Assembly: GCF_018687715.1 (NCBI RefSeq)
Contig: NC_056765.1
Span: 13,506,001 to 13,570,000, forward strand
Direction: 5' to 3'
From: Carya illinoinensis
Taxonomy: Eukaryota; Streptophyta; Magnoliopsida; Fagales; Juglandaceae
Length of the DNA stretch: 64,000 nt
Shown here one piece after another: positions 11,891 to 23,910 of the stretch (the first letter of the stretch is position 1; each line of letters begins with the position of its first letter). A model generated the notes under the pieces. It was not told where the DNA came from and ran no database searches. It saw only the letters and a program-made list of their open reading frames with translations. The translations under genes were made by a program, and so were the position numbers.

Positions 11891-14172
11891 TCAGCCTAAT
11901 CCTCAAGTATATAGGCAACAACAACAGCAAGTTCATAATGTCTCAGGGAACGTTATTGAGACAACGAAGGTCGTTCTTACTTTGAGAAGTGGGAAGGAAG
12001 TTCCTCAACCTGAGATGACCATGAATAGAAAGGTAGTTGATTCTAAACCTGAAGATGTAATAGAGACTGATGAAGTTGAGAAAGAACTAGAAGAAGTGAG
12101 GCTAGAATCAAAAAAGCCTGTGAGTGGAGAGGTTGAAACTAGTAAGGGGTATCAATCTGTGGTTCCCTATCCTCAAAGATTGGTAGCTGGCCAAAAAAAT
12201 AAATATCACATATTAGAGTTGACAGTTCCTACATCATTAAAGTTGACAGAATCAGATGTGCAGTTGACAGAGACAATTGGGTCTCTTCAGTTATCAGATG
12301 TGAGTTACACGAGTAATTGGTGTAGATCAGTCTTTGAAGCTCTTGATTTATCAGGAGCAATGAAGTCATTAGAAGAAAAAATCTCAATACCAGAGTTGAA
12401 GCCATTACCCGAGAACTTGAAATATATTTTTCTAAGCCCAATTGAAGATAGATTTCCAATGGTCATTTTTTCTCAGCTCACTTCAAAACAGGAAGCAGAA
12501 TTATTAACAGTGCTGAGACATCATTGAGGAGCTAAGGGCTGGACTATTGCAAACATCAAAGGTATTGACCCTTCAATTTGTACCCACAATATTTTTTTGA
12601 AGAGAGATGTGAGACCAGTTCATGATGCACAGCAGAGGTTCAATCCTACCATGAAGAAGGTGGTGAAGAATGAAGTGCTTAAATTGTTAGTTGTGGGCAT
12701 TATCTATCCTATATCCGACAACAAGTAGGTAAGTCCAACACAAGCAGTACAAAAAAAATCTGGTTTAACTGTTATTAAAAATACTAATGGTGAGTTGAAC
12801 CCGACTAGGAAGGTAATGGGCTGGAGAATGTGTATTAACTACAAAAAGTTGAATTCGGTCAGTCGAAAAGATCACTTCCCATTACAAAAAGTAGCGGGTA
12901 ATTTTTTTATTGTTTCTTGGATGGCTTCTCTGGTTATTATCAAATTGCCATAGCACCAGAAGATCAATAGAAGACCACCTTCATTTGCCCCTTTGGTACT
13001 TTTGCTTTTAGAATAATGTCATTTGGTTTATGTAATACACTTGCTACTTTTCAGCGATGTATGATGAGCATTTTTTCTGATATACTTGATGATATATGTG
13101 AGATTTTTATGGATAATTTTTCTGTATTTGGTAAATCTTTTGATGTCTATTTAAAAAATCTTGCTCCTATGTTGAAAAGATGTGAGGAAAAAAATTTATT
13201 GTTGAATTGGGAGAAATGTCAGTTTATGGTCACTTGGGCATTTAGTTTATGAACGTGGCAGAGAGGTTGATAGAGCCAAGATAAAATTAATATTCCAACT
13301 GCCTATTTCTAAAACAGTGAAGGATATTCGTTCTTTTCTTAGTCATGCTAGCTTCTATCGGCGTTTCATTCAAGACTTTTTTAGTGTTGCAAAACTATTA
13401 TGTACTTTATTACAAAATGATACTACTTTTGTTTAAAGTGATGAGTGTCAGCATGCTTTTGAGACCCTGAAGGAACACTTAATAGTTTTACCTATTATGC
13501 AAATTCCTCGATGGGACTTGCCATTTGAGATTATGATCGACGCTAGTGATTTTGCTCTTGGTGTCGTTCTTGGCCAAAGAGTGGATAATAAGCTTTCAGT
13601 CATTTATTATGCAAGTCAAACTTTGAATGATACATAGAAAAATTATACCACCACCGAGAATGAGTTATTAGCTGTTGTGTTTGCCTTGGATAAATTTCGT
13701 TCTTATATTATTGGGTCTCTTGTTATCATTTTTTTTTACCATTCTGCTCTTAACTATTTGTTGGCAAAGAAGGATGTTAAACCCAGGTTGATACGTTTGA
13801 TTCTTTTGCTCCAAGAATTTGACATCACTATTCGGAATAAGAAGGGAGTCAAGAATGTGGTAGTTGATCACCTGTCACGACTACAGCTACCTGATTTATC
13901 TACATTTATTCCTTCCTTGAATGAAAATTTTTCTGATGAGCATCTGTTTGCAGTGTTACACACTCCATGGTTCGCAAACATTGTGAATTACCTTGTCACT
14001 GACCGGATGCTAGAGCATTGGACACCTCAGGATAAGCATAAGTTTCTTGCAGATGTATGATTTTATTACTTCAACACTCCTTATCTTTTTAAATATTGTG
14101 CTGATCAGTTGATGCGTCAATGTATTCCTAATGATGAGTTTACCTCTGTTTTTCACTTTTGCCATACTGGGG
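11891..14172 (+). pseudogene. Element B pol pseudogene (reverse transcriptase and RNase H; protease missing)
   Basis: After the linker (LRSGKEVPQPE near 11980) the sequence passes from VPYPQRLVAGQKNKYH directly to LELTVPTSLKLTES, skipping the protease present in A. The RT follows, interrupted by stops: EVLKLLVVGIIYPISDNK and a stop, WRMCINYKKLNSVSRKDHFP, a short deletion replacing PFLDQILE, then CNTLATFQRC and FMDNFSVFG (the catalytic FMDDFS with D to N). RNase H parts are FEIMIDASDFALGVVLGQR near 13530 and TTTENELLAVVFALDKF at 13650-13690. The chromodomain-less pol stops at about 14172 in the integrase zinc-finger region, where the minus-strand fragment begins. Confidence 0.8.
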
Positions 14173-14259
14173 ATAGAAGAGGGAAAACACACATGCATAA
14201 ACTAAAAACTAAAATAGAAAAATACAAGAAATAAGTGAAATAAAATGACAAACAAGTCA

Positions 14260-15395
14260 AACATCAAGGCTCGGTTGGAGGGTCAGGGTCCAATAGATGG
14301 ATGGTGGTATCCTCTGGTGAAAAATGGTCAAAGAAATGTTTAAGTTGCTATCCATTAACCTTAAAGATATTACTATTGTGTGGATTGAGGATTTCAACAG
14401 CCCCATGAGGAAACACTGTCTGAACAATATAAGAACCACTCCATTTGGATCGAAATTTACCGACAAACACATGGAGTCTAGAGTTGTAGAGGAGAACCTT
14501 TTGATTGGGAAGGAGAACCTTTTGATTGGAGAGAAAACTCTTTCTCAAAATGTACTTATCGTGGAAAGTCTTAGCTCTCTCTTTGTAAAGTTTGGCATTA
14601 TCGTAGGCATCGTGTCTCAACTCTTCTAATTCATTCAGCTCCAATTTCCTTAAAACACTATAATTGTCAGTAGAAAAGTTAAAGTGCTTGACAGCCTAAT
14701 AAGCCTTGTGTTCTAGCTCAATAGAGAGATGGAATGCTTTACCATAAATCAAACGATAGGGAGACATGCCTAGGACAGTTTTAAAAGCTGTCCAATAAGC
14801 CCATAAAGTGTCTGAAAGTCTCAAAGACCAATCTTTCCTATTTGGGTTGACTGTTTTTTCAAGAATGGTTTTGATTTCACTGTTGGCCAACTCAGCTTGA
14901 CCATTGGTTTGAGGATGATAAGGAGTTGAAATTTTGTGATGGACTCCATATTTTTTCATTAATGCCGCAAATGGTCTATTGCAAAAGTGAGAACCTCCAT
15001 CACTAATTAAAACCCTTGCTATCCCAAACCGAGTGAAAATATTGTCTTTCAAAAATTTTAACACTACCCGATGGTTATTGGTCCTACATGGTATTGCCTC
15101 GACTCATTTAAAAATATAGTCCACAGCAACAAGAATGTAAAGATAACCAAAAGAAAACAGAAAAGAACCCATAAAATCAACCCCCCAACAATAAAAAATT
15201 TCTAATGCTAAAATGGGTTGTAAGGGTATCATATTTCTATAAGTGATTCCTCTTAACTTTTGGCATGGTTCACATGCCTTACAAAAATTGTAAGCATCCT
15301 TGAACCTGTGGGGCCACTAATAACCACATTGTAATATTTTAGCCACTGTTTTCGTAGCTGAAAAGTGGCCTCCACATGCACTAGCATGACAAAAA
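14260..15395 (-). pseudogene. Fragment C integrase pseudogene
   Basis: Reading from 15395 downward, the segment has a decayed zinc-binding region and then the catalytic core: [36 protein letters not shown] and a [13 protein letters not shown] stretch holding the third acidic residue, all in one open frame at 14696-15064. The C-terminal part at 14348-14644 reads [21 protein letters not shown], as in gypsy integrases. Integrase inserts element cDNA into chromosomes. Stops and frameshifts separate the pieces. Confidence 0.8.
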
Positions 15396-15396
15396 T

Positions 15397-17309
15397 TTAA
15401 ATGTGCGGAATGTCACAATTAGGCACACACCTCCTCAAAATTTGATCAAAACAATATTTCAATAAATATGGGTCATCATAATTGCAGAAAGATCTGACCT
15501 CCAATTTAAACTTTTTGATGTCTTGAGGGCTCCAATGTGGTGGGGTGTGTCCTGTCACCAAAAAATTGACAATATCAGCAAACCAAGGTAAAGAATCAAC
15601 AGTTAAAAGCTGTTTATCTGGAAAGGAATTTGAAATGGGAGTAGTAGGTTCAGAATTTTCAACGACGAGTCGAGATAAATGATCGGAAACCACATTTTCT
15701 ACTCCCTTTTTATCCTTGATATTGATATTAAATTCCTGCAACAGCAAAATCCATCTAATCAGTCGAAGTTTGGCATCTTTCTTTGTGAGCAAATATTTAA
15801 GAGCTGGATGGTCACTGAATATAACAATTGGAGAGTCTAAAATGTAATTTCTAAATTTATCTAAAGCAAAAACAACTGCTAGTAACTCCTTTTCAATGGT
15901 GGAGTAATTTTTTGAGCTGCATCAAGTATTTTGCTTGCATAATAAATCACAAATGGAAGCTTACCTTTACGCTGACCAAGGACAGCACCTATGGTAAGGT
16001 CACTGGCATCACACATGATCTCAAATGGCAATGACCAGTCAGATGGTTGAATTATAGGTGCAGTGACAAGCATAGATTTGAGTTGCTCAAAAGCAACTTG
16101 ACATGCATCAGTCCAATTAAAAATGCAATCCTTAGCTAACAACTCACACAACAGTCTCGATATAGAGCTAAAGTTTTTTATGAAACGCTTATAAAACCCA
16201 GCATGTCCAAAAAATGATCTAATATCTTTGACTAATTTTGGAATGGGTAACGTCGATATTAGATCAATTTTGGATTTATCAACTTCAATGCCTCGGGCTG
16301 AAATGATGTGACCAAGGACAATACCTTACCGCACCATAAAATGGCATTTTTCTCAATTTAAAAGCAGATTTTTCTCTTCACATCGAACCAAAACAACAGT
16401 GAGGTGAGTAAGGCATGCATCAAATGAATCACCATAGACTGAAAAATCATCCATAAACACATCCAAGATATGCTCAACCATGTCACTAAAAATTCTTAAC
16501 ATGCATCGCTGAAATGTGGCGGGTGCATTACAAAGTCTAAAGGGCATTTTCCTAAATGCAAAAGTTCCAAACAGACAAGTAAAAGTAGTTTTTTCTTGGT
16601 CTTCAGGGATTATTTCAATTTGATAATATCCCGAAAAACCATCAAGAAAACAATAAAAACTATGGCCCACAACTCTTTCCAAAGTTTGGTCTAAAAATGG
16701 TAATGGAAAATGGTCATTTCTTGTGACAGCATTTAGTTTCCTAAAATCAATGCACATGCACCATCCTATGATGGTCCTAGTTGAGATTAACTCATCTTTT
16801 TCATTTTTCACAATTGTAACCCCAGATTTCTTAGGAACTACTTGAGTAGGAATTATCCATTGACTATCGGATAGATGATACCTACATCCAAGAGCTTCAA
16901 GACTTCATTTTTAACCACCTCATTCATCGTAGGATTCAACCTCCTTTGCATCTCTCGAGTTGGTAATGAATTTTCCTCCAAGAAAATTCGATGTGTGCAA
17001 ATGGTGGGGCTGATTCCTTTGATGTCGGCAATCAACCATCCAAGTGCACCTTTATGTTGCTTAAGAACCCGTAGGAGTTGCTACCTCTTGCTCAATTGAC
17101 AAAGAAGATGAGATAATACATGGAAAAGTGTTAGTTGGCTCAAGAAAAACATATTTCAATGATTGAGGTAGTGGTTTCAAAACCGGTGATGGAGGAACTT
17201 CATCCGATGGTTGCTGCTTTATGGATTGAAGTGACAGATCTACGAATTTGAGTCGCCACAATGAGTCCATTTTGCTACCTGCACCAGAATTTACTACATT
17301 AGTATCCAA
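15397..17309 (-). pseudogene. Fragment C reverse transcriptase and RNase H pseudogene
   Basis: The minus strand carries KPLPQSLKYVFLEP (17170 region), NPTMNEVVKNEVLKLLDVGI (about 16890-16950) and the RT fingers/palm on one open frame at 16353-16811: CIDFRKLNAVTRNDHFPLPF, CFLDGFSGYYQIEI (usual DDFSGYYQI, here D to G), CNAPATFQRC and VFMDDFSVYG with the catalytic DD intact. RNase H appears at 15879-16151 (FEIMCDASDLTIGAVLGQR) and continues at 15397-15792 (KKGVENVVSDHLSRL). Frameshifts and stops separate the parts. Confidence 0.8.
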
Positions 17310-17336
17310 CAGTTCACTATTTTCTAAGGTTCCAGG

Positions 17337-18327
17337 TTAAACATGTTCCATTTGACTCTCTTGCTCTAATAAAAAAAAAAAAAAATCAGCAAATAAAGAT
17401 TCTAAGCAATTCACTTCTTGAAGTTCTTTCAAATTTTGTGGTTGCCTACAAGTGTTGAACACATTTAACTCCAACATCATATTTCCAAAAGTCAATTTAA
17501 GGATGTCACTTCTACAATTTATCAAAGCGTTGGAGTAGCCAAAAATGGCCTCCCTAAAATGATGGGTGCCTGAAAAACAGAGTGAGGAGTTAATTGAACA
17601 TTTAATACCACAAAATCAACGGGATAATAAAATTTATCCACTTGCACCAACACATCTTCTACCACTCCCCTAGGCTTTTTAATTGAACGGTCAGCCAATT
17701 GCAAAATGATAGATGTTGGTTTCAACTCTCCTAAACCAAGTTGTTCATAAGTGTTATAAGGAAGCAAATTGACATTAGAACCCAAGTCTAGTAGTGCTTG
17801 GCCTATTTTGAAGCTTCCTATAGCACAAGCTATTGTTGGAGAACCTGGATCTTTATACTTAGGAGGAGTATTGGATTGGATAATGGTGCTGACTTATTCC
17901 ATGAGAAATGCTTTCTTTTGCACATTAAGTTTTCTTTTAACTGTACACAAATTTTTCAAAAATTTGGCATATGTGGAGATTTTCTCAATGGCATCAAGAA
18001 GAGGAATGTTAATGCGCACTTGTCTAAAAATGTCTAAAATCTCAGCATGATGTTTATCTTTATGTAAATGAACCAATCTTTGAGGAAAAGGTACCGAAGG
18101 AGTTACTTTTGGTTCCAAAGAAATATCAACATCAGAATTTTTACCTTGTGCATTGGAAATAGAACTTTCACCTTTCTTGCCAGCTTCCTTACCCATGTAT
18201 CAACTTCTTTGCCACTACGGAGAGTTGTTACGGCCTTGCGGGCTTCCATTGACTCTTCCCCTAGACGAAAACGTAAAGAAAAAAAAAAAACAAGAAATGT
18301 CTTCCGCCCGTCAGCCAATAAGACCAT
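17337..18327 (-). pseudogene. Fragment C gag-pol linker and protease pseudogene
   Basis: The minus strand begins EESMEARKAVTTLRSGKEVD, then SVPFPQRLVHLHKDKHHAEI (frame 17894-18196), and the protease at 17522-17785: LDLGSNVNLLPYNTYEQLGLGE, with the active-site motif again as DLGS. PRGVVEDVLVQVDKFYYP and ILGRPFLAT close the domain. It is less decayed than the protease of A. A poly-T tract near 17369-17386 (minus poly-F) interrupts the next linker. Confidence 0.75.
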
Positions 18328-18840
18328 AAAAACTAAAAATAAAGAAGAGCACCGACCGACTGAAATGAAAACTTAAAAGTAAAATGTAAACGAGCCACCA
18401 ATTGAAACTAATCTGGAAAAATGAAATCGTAAGAAGTAAAACAAGAAGAAAAAAAATTAATTCCTAGCCGCCTAAGGTCTAAAACAAAAGAAATGCTAAG
18501 AACAAAAAAAAGCTCCACAAAATGCCAAACAAAGAAAAATAAAATCAAAGCTTGGAGAGTGAGCTTCCGCCTGTCTACCCTCTGTCCATAAAACCCCCAA
18601 AACTCCTAAACGAAAACAATAAAAATGAAAGACTCATGTTGGTCTCCAGCCCAATAAATCCTCCAACCAAAAATTGCCAGCGTGTTGCAAGTTGCTCCCT
18701 TTCCGTTCGTGCTGTTTTTCTCTGCATTTGGCGTGAACTGCTCTGCTCTTTGGGAGACAAGCTGTTGTGCGTGAGTTGGTGCTCCTATCCAGAGTTGAAG
18801 GCCAATGTGCTGCCCATTTCTAGTATTTTGTGAAATTTGA

Positions 18841-19632
18841 GCACCTTGGTGGAGTGGTTAAGCAAAATTATTTTGTGAAAATTTATTTTCAACTTTGAGC
18901 ATAAAACATGATTTCTCATGCATCATATTTGTTTATATATGGTTTGAAACACCAGGTTGCTATACTTATTGAGATAAGACTTTGTAACATTTATATAAAA
19001 CGAAGGGAAAAGTTTGAAGGACATTTTGCACATACTTATACCTGTAGTGTTCATCATTTACTGTCTACTGATTTAACACAGGAGAAGTAAATTGCAGGAC
19101 TACCAAGTCATGCCAAAAAAAGAAAAAAGAAAAAAATTAAAAGAAAAAAAAGTAAAAGAAAAAAAAATTCGAAAAGAAAGAAAAGAAGAAGATAAAAGTA
19201 TCTTAGTGAACTTTCTTAAGTAAAATGCTAGAAACAGTTATCCTAATTTTGAGGGTTGAGTATTCAACTTTTAAACAGAGTTGGCATGAAAACTGCTAGT
19301 CCATTGGACTTTAAGGTGGTTAGAATCAACAATAATTAATCTTAATGTTGAAAAATCCTATGACAAATCCTGGCTAGTAATAAAGAACACACAATCGAGT
19401 AGCTACACACAAATCTGAGTTATAAGACATTTGCTCTAATTCTATGTGAATGATTGTTGAGACAGTTTTGGTGAGTATAGCTCATGGGGTTGAGTAGTCA
19501 TATATCACATTTTGTGAGAATTTGAAATTGTGTTTGATTGCTTTTGTTTGAATTTCAATCTTTATGCAATGTTCATCTTAACTAATTTTTACTATTTTGC
19601 TCAAGGATTAGCATAATGCTAGTTGGGAGGTG
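18841..19632 (+). other. Element B 3' non-coding region, partly unassigned
   Basis: From about 19202 onward (TTAGTGAACTTTCTTAAGTA) the sequence matches the 3' non-coding region of A at 24248-24679 up to the LTR. The 18841-19200 part has no counterpart in A and includes an A-rich, AAAAAAGAAAA-type low-complexity stretch at 19113-19190. No gene is seen. Confidence 0.6.
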
Positions 19633-20997
19633 TGATTGAGTTGAAATACTGCATATTTTTTATACATTTAGAACCAATATATTTTAATTCTTTTATTGCA
19701 TTATTATTAGTTTTAAATGAAAAAATTGTTAAGATGCATAAATTCGATTTGTTATTTAAATTGATAAATAACATGGTTTTTGTTTAATATTATAACTTGT
19801 AATTTAATTAGACAATGTCTCTTTACATGCATAATATAATTTTGATATTCTATTCTTTTCTTTTATTTTAATTTATTTTTTTCTTATTTCCATTTTTTTT
19901 AGGTTGAAGGAATACAAAAATTAGAAATAATAAAAGTCAAAAAGGTGAAAAGGCATATACCATTATTCTCAAATAAGGCTTTTTGGCTTGGATACGACAA
20001 CACAACTTAGGAAGGTTAGAGGCATGAATTCAAGTGATGCACGGCATGCATATATCCATTTTAACCAAACGCCGCACGCTACATTAATGGAGATTTGAGA
20101 CTTTGACCTAAGGAGACATTCTTTTCATTTTATAATCATTGGGCGCCGCAATATTTGACTTCTAATTTCACTTGGGAAGTAGATAATTCCTTCTTGGGCC
20201 GCAACATATATTTTCCTTCAGGGGTTTTAATTGAGTGCCACACGGAATGAAATATATTGGGTTTTAATTGAGCGGTGCACATTCTTCCAGGGGTAGTCGA
20301 ATTCATTCAGTGCCATACACATACTTTTCACACAGCCAGTTTCATTCATATTGCAAAACTGTTGAAGAACTCTTTGAGGGGTCCAATTGCTGCTACAGTC
20401 TAACCTCCTCCACTGCTTTCAATCTCCATCTCCGTTCAATTGGTTTGATCTTTTCATTCCCTACCTTTTATTTAATTTCAATTTGAAGTTTATGATGTAT
20501 TCTTGATATTTTTGAATTAAAAGTTTGGGCATTTTTATTTGTTTTTTATTTTATTTTATATCAGTTATTTTTTTTTTGTTTCTTTAAACTTCTATTAAAT
20601 ATGCATTACAATTACATTTTAGATTAAGTAAAGGTTAATTAGGATTTAAATAATTTCAGTTTATTATTTGATTTTCATATTAATTAAAATTATTTAGAGT
20701 AATTGAATCTTTAATTATTAATTTCAATTTATTAGTCTTTTATGTTCAATTTCGACACTAAAAAAAATCCAAAAGTATGAATCTAGTCTATAACTAGTAC
20801 CCTTTTTTTTGTGTTGCATTCTTCTATTCATTGTATATACCACCACTTTTGTTTGTAAAACTTTTCACCATTTCATACGAGTTTGAATTTAAGCAACTTT
20901 TTTTTATGAGACGATCTAGGAATTTTATTCCTAATTATTATACAACATCCTCTTGCACTTGGAATAGCCTTTGTGCTACTCATTTTTAAGTGAGTCA
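19633..20997 (+). repeat. 3' LTR of element B
   Basis: This 1365-bp LTR runs from TGATTGAGTTGAAATACTGC to AAGTGAGTCA and is preceded by the purine-rich GTTGGGAGGTG. It is followed by AGAGA (20998-21002), the right target duplication, after which element A sequence resumes as CAATTGGGTCTCTTCAG. Confidence 0.9.
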
Positions 20998-21002
20998 AGA
21001 GA

Positions 21003-22840
21003 CAATTGGGTCTCTTCAGTTATCATATGTGAGTTACACGAGTAATTGGCGTATGCCAATCTTTGAAACTCTTGATTTACCAAGAGCCATGAAGTTATCA
21101 GAAGAGGAAATCTCAATACTCGAGTTGAAACCACTACCCAAGAACTTGAAATATATTTTTCTGGGCTCAATTGAGCATATATTTCCGTGGTCATTTCTTC
21201 TCAACTTCAAAGCATAAAGCAGAATTATTAACAGTATTGAAACATCATCAATGAGTAATAAGCTGGACTATTGCATACATCAAAGATATTGACTTTTCAA
21301 TTTGTACCCACAATATTTTTCTGGAAGGAGATGTGATACCATTTCTTGATGCACAACGGATGTTGAATCCTACCATGAAGGAGATGGTGAAAAATGAAGT
21401 GCTGAAATTATTAGCTATGGGTATCATCTATCTTATCTCCAATAGCAAGTGGGTAAGTGCGACACAGGTAGTCCAAAAAAAATCTAGTTTAACTATTATT
21501 GAAAATATTAATGGTGAGTTGAACCCGACTAAGAAGGTAACGGGTTGGAGAATGTGCATTAACTACAAAAGTTGAATTCGGTCAGTCGAAAAGATCACTT
21601 CCCATTACCTTTCCTAGATCAGATTTTAGAAAAAAAAATAGCTGGTAATGCTTTTTATTGTTTCTTGGATGACTTCTCTGGTTATTATCAAATTGTCATA
21701 GCACTAGAGGATCAAGAGAAGACCACCTTCACTTGCCCCTTTGGTACTTTTGCTTTTAAAAGAATGTCATTTGGTTTATGTAATGCACCTGTTACTTTTC
21801 AGCGCTATATGATGAATATTTTTTTTTATATGCTTGATGACATGTGTGAGGTTTTTATGGATATTTTTCTGTGTTTGGTAAATCTTTTTATGTCTATTTA
21901 AAAAATCTTACTGATGTATTGAAAAAATGTGATGAAAAGAATTTATTGTTGAATTGGGAGAAATGTCAGTTTATGGTCACTAGTGGTTTGGTACTTGGTC
22001 ATTTATGTTATGAACATAGCATAGAGGCTGACAGGGCCAAGATAGAATTAATATCTCAACTGCCTATTTCTAAGACAGTAAAGGATATTCGTTCTTTTCT
22101 AGGTCACATTGGCTTCTATCGGCATTTCATTCAAGGTTTTAGTAGTATTGCAAAACCATTGTGTACTTTGTTGCAAAATGATACTACTTTTGTTTGGACT
22201 GATGAGCGCCAACATGCTTTTGAGACCCTGAAGGAACAATTAACAATTGCACCTATTATGCAAACTCCTCGATGGGACTTGTCGTTTGAGATTATGACTG
22301 ACGCTAGTGATTTTGCTCTTGGTGCCGTTCTTGGCCAAAGAGTGGATAATAAGCCTTCGGTCATTTATCATGCAAGCCGTACTTTGAATGATGCATAGAA
22401 AAATTACACTACTACTAAGAATGAGTTATTAACTATTGTGTTTGTATTAGATAAATTTTGTTCTTATATTATTGAGTCTCATGTTATCATTTTTACTTAC
22501 CATTCTGCTCTTAAGTATTTATTGGCAAAGAAAGATGACAAACCCAGATTGATTCGTTTGATTTTTTTGCTCTAAGAATTTGACATCACTATTCGGGATA
22601 AGAAGGGACTGCAGCTACCTAATGTGTCTACATCCATTCCTCCCTTGAATGAAGATTTTCCTGATAAGCATTTATTTGCAATGCCACGTGTTCCATGATT
22701 CACGAACATTGTGAATTATCTTGTCACTGACCGGATGCCGGAGCATTGGACACCTCAGGACAAGCATAAGTTCCTTGCAGATGTACGATTTTATTATTTC
22801 AACACTCCTTATTTTTCAAGTATTGTGCTGATCAGTTGGT
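21003..22840 (+). pseudogene. Element A reverse transcriptase and RNase H pseudogene
   Basis: Element A resumes with TIGSLQLSYVSYTSNW. RT pieces are MKEMVKNEVLKLLAMGIIYL (about 21375-21434), then a frameshift near 21572 (CINYKS then LNSVSRKDHFPLPF), CFLDDFSGYYQIVI, FGLCNAPVTFQRYM and VFMDIFLC, where a deletion destroys the catalytic FMDDFS. Frame shifts again into 21871-22398, which holds FGKSFYVYLKNLTDV and the RNase H: FEIMTDASDFALGAVLGQR, then a stop after ASRTLNDA. A short deletion near 22610 removes the NVVADHLSR part. The enzyme would copy element RNA into DNA; this copy cannot. Confidence 0.85.
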
Positions 22841-23910
22841 GCGTTGATGTATTTCGATAATGAGTTTACCTTTATTTTTCACTTTTACCATACTAGGACT
22901 TGTGGAGGTCATTTTGCAGCTAAGAAAACTATTGTCAAAATTTTACAAAGTAGACTCTACTTGCTACTATTTTTAGAGATGTGGAGTCTTTTTGCAAAGC
23001 ATGTGAGCCTTGTCAAAAACTTGAAAAGATCACAGCACGTAACATGATGTCATTTTCCCCTATTCTTACACTTGAGATATTTGATTGTTGAAGGATTAAC
23101 TTTATGAGACTATTCCCAAATTCATTTGGGCATTCTTATATTTTAGTTGTTGTGAATTATATTTCAAAATGAGTAGAGGTCATACCTTGTAGAACAAATA
23201 ATCATAAAATTGTTATCCATTTCTTGAAAGAATTGTTTGCACATTTTGGCATGCCCAAGGCGATCATTAGTGATATGGGTTCACATTTTTGTAACAAACA
23301 TTTTCAAAAACTTATGCAGAAATATAGAGTGACCCACAAATTCTCTTTTTCATATCACCCTCAGACTAATGGTCAAGCTGAGTTGGCCAATAAAGAGATC
23401 AAATTTATTTTTGAAAAAACAATTCGTCCTACTCTGAAGGACTGGTTTGAAAAACTGGTTGATGCTCTCTGGGCTTATAGGGCTACATTCAAAACTAACT
23501 TAGAGATGTCACCTTATAGATTGGTTTATAGTCGGGCTTATTATTTACCTGTTGAGATTCAGCATCATGTTTTATGGGCTATTAAGCGAATTAACTTTTC
23601 ACTTGATGCTGCCAAAAATTTAAGAAAGTTACAGATTTTGGAGTTTGATGAAGCAACGAGGGAGGCCTATAACAATTCTCACTTGGCAAAGGAGCCTATG
23701 AAGGTCGTGCATGATAAGAAGATTTATGATAAACATCTTTTTCCTGATCAGAAAGTGCTCATCTATAATTCTAAATTACATCTTTTTCCCGAAAAGCTGA
23801 AATCCTAATTGAGTGGGCCGTACATTGTAAAGGAATTTCATCCTCACGGGGTGGTAGACATTGTCAATCCGAAAAATGACAATAGTTTTACTGTCAATAG
23901 ACAATGACTA
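22841..23910 (+). pseudogene. Element A integrase pseudogene
   Basis: The zinc-binding end is at 22880-23040 (CGGHFAAKKTIVKILQS, then CEPC in another frame). The catalytic core occupies an open frame at 23224-23808: [40 protein letters not shown] and LVDALWAYRATFKTNLEMSP, followed by the C-terminal DQKVLIYNSKLHLFPEKLKS and a stop. Three acidic positions typical of integrase can be recognised (one upstream in a broken frame). No chromodomain or envelope-like ORF follows. Confidence 0.85.

Larger units (their letters stand above)
14173..18840 (-). mobile_element. Fragment C: minus-strand gypsy gag-pol piece without LTRs, inside element B
   Basis: From 18327 down to 14257 the minus strand reads, in order, the linker (TLRSGKEVD), protease, RT, RNase H and integrase of an Athila/Tat-like element related to but distinct from A and B. 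No LTR, PBS or target duplication is seen at either end. Element B lacks the matching interval (integrase to 3' non-coding), so C replaced or accompanied a deletion. The outer 450 bp (18380-18840) is unrecognised. The left edge (14173) is defined by where B stops matching A (CATACTGG against 22886-22893). The right edge is approximate. Confidence 0.65.
9643..20997 (+). mobile_element. Element B: gypsy element of the same family nested in element A
   Basis: The LTRs are at 9643-11005 and 19633-20997. The flanks read gcagttgac-AAATA-[B]-AGAGA-caattggg. The uninterrupted family sequence in B itself (about 12260-12283) reads gcagttgacAGAGAcaattggg, so the duplicated target is AGAGA and the left copy has since taken two substitutions. 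B has the same orientation as A. It lacks the capsid core and the protease and has a small deletion in RT. Its integrase is missing, and fragment C lies in that position. It is therefore non-autonomous and dead. Sampled LTR parts differ by about 7-9% by eye. Confidence 0.9.

Noticed and set aside
18841..18870. tRNA-like A-box phrase GGTGGAGTGGTTAAG
   Set aside because: No B box, anticodon stem or acceptor complementarity follows, so no tRNA or SINE head can be supported.
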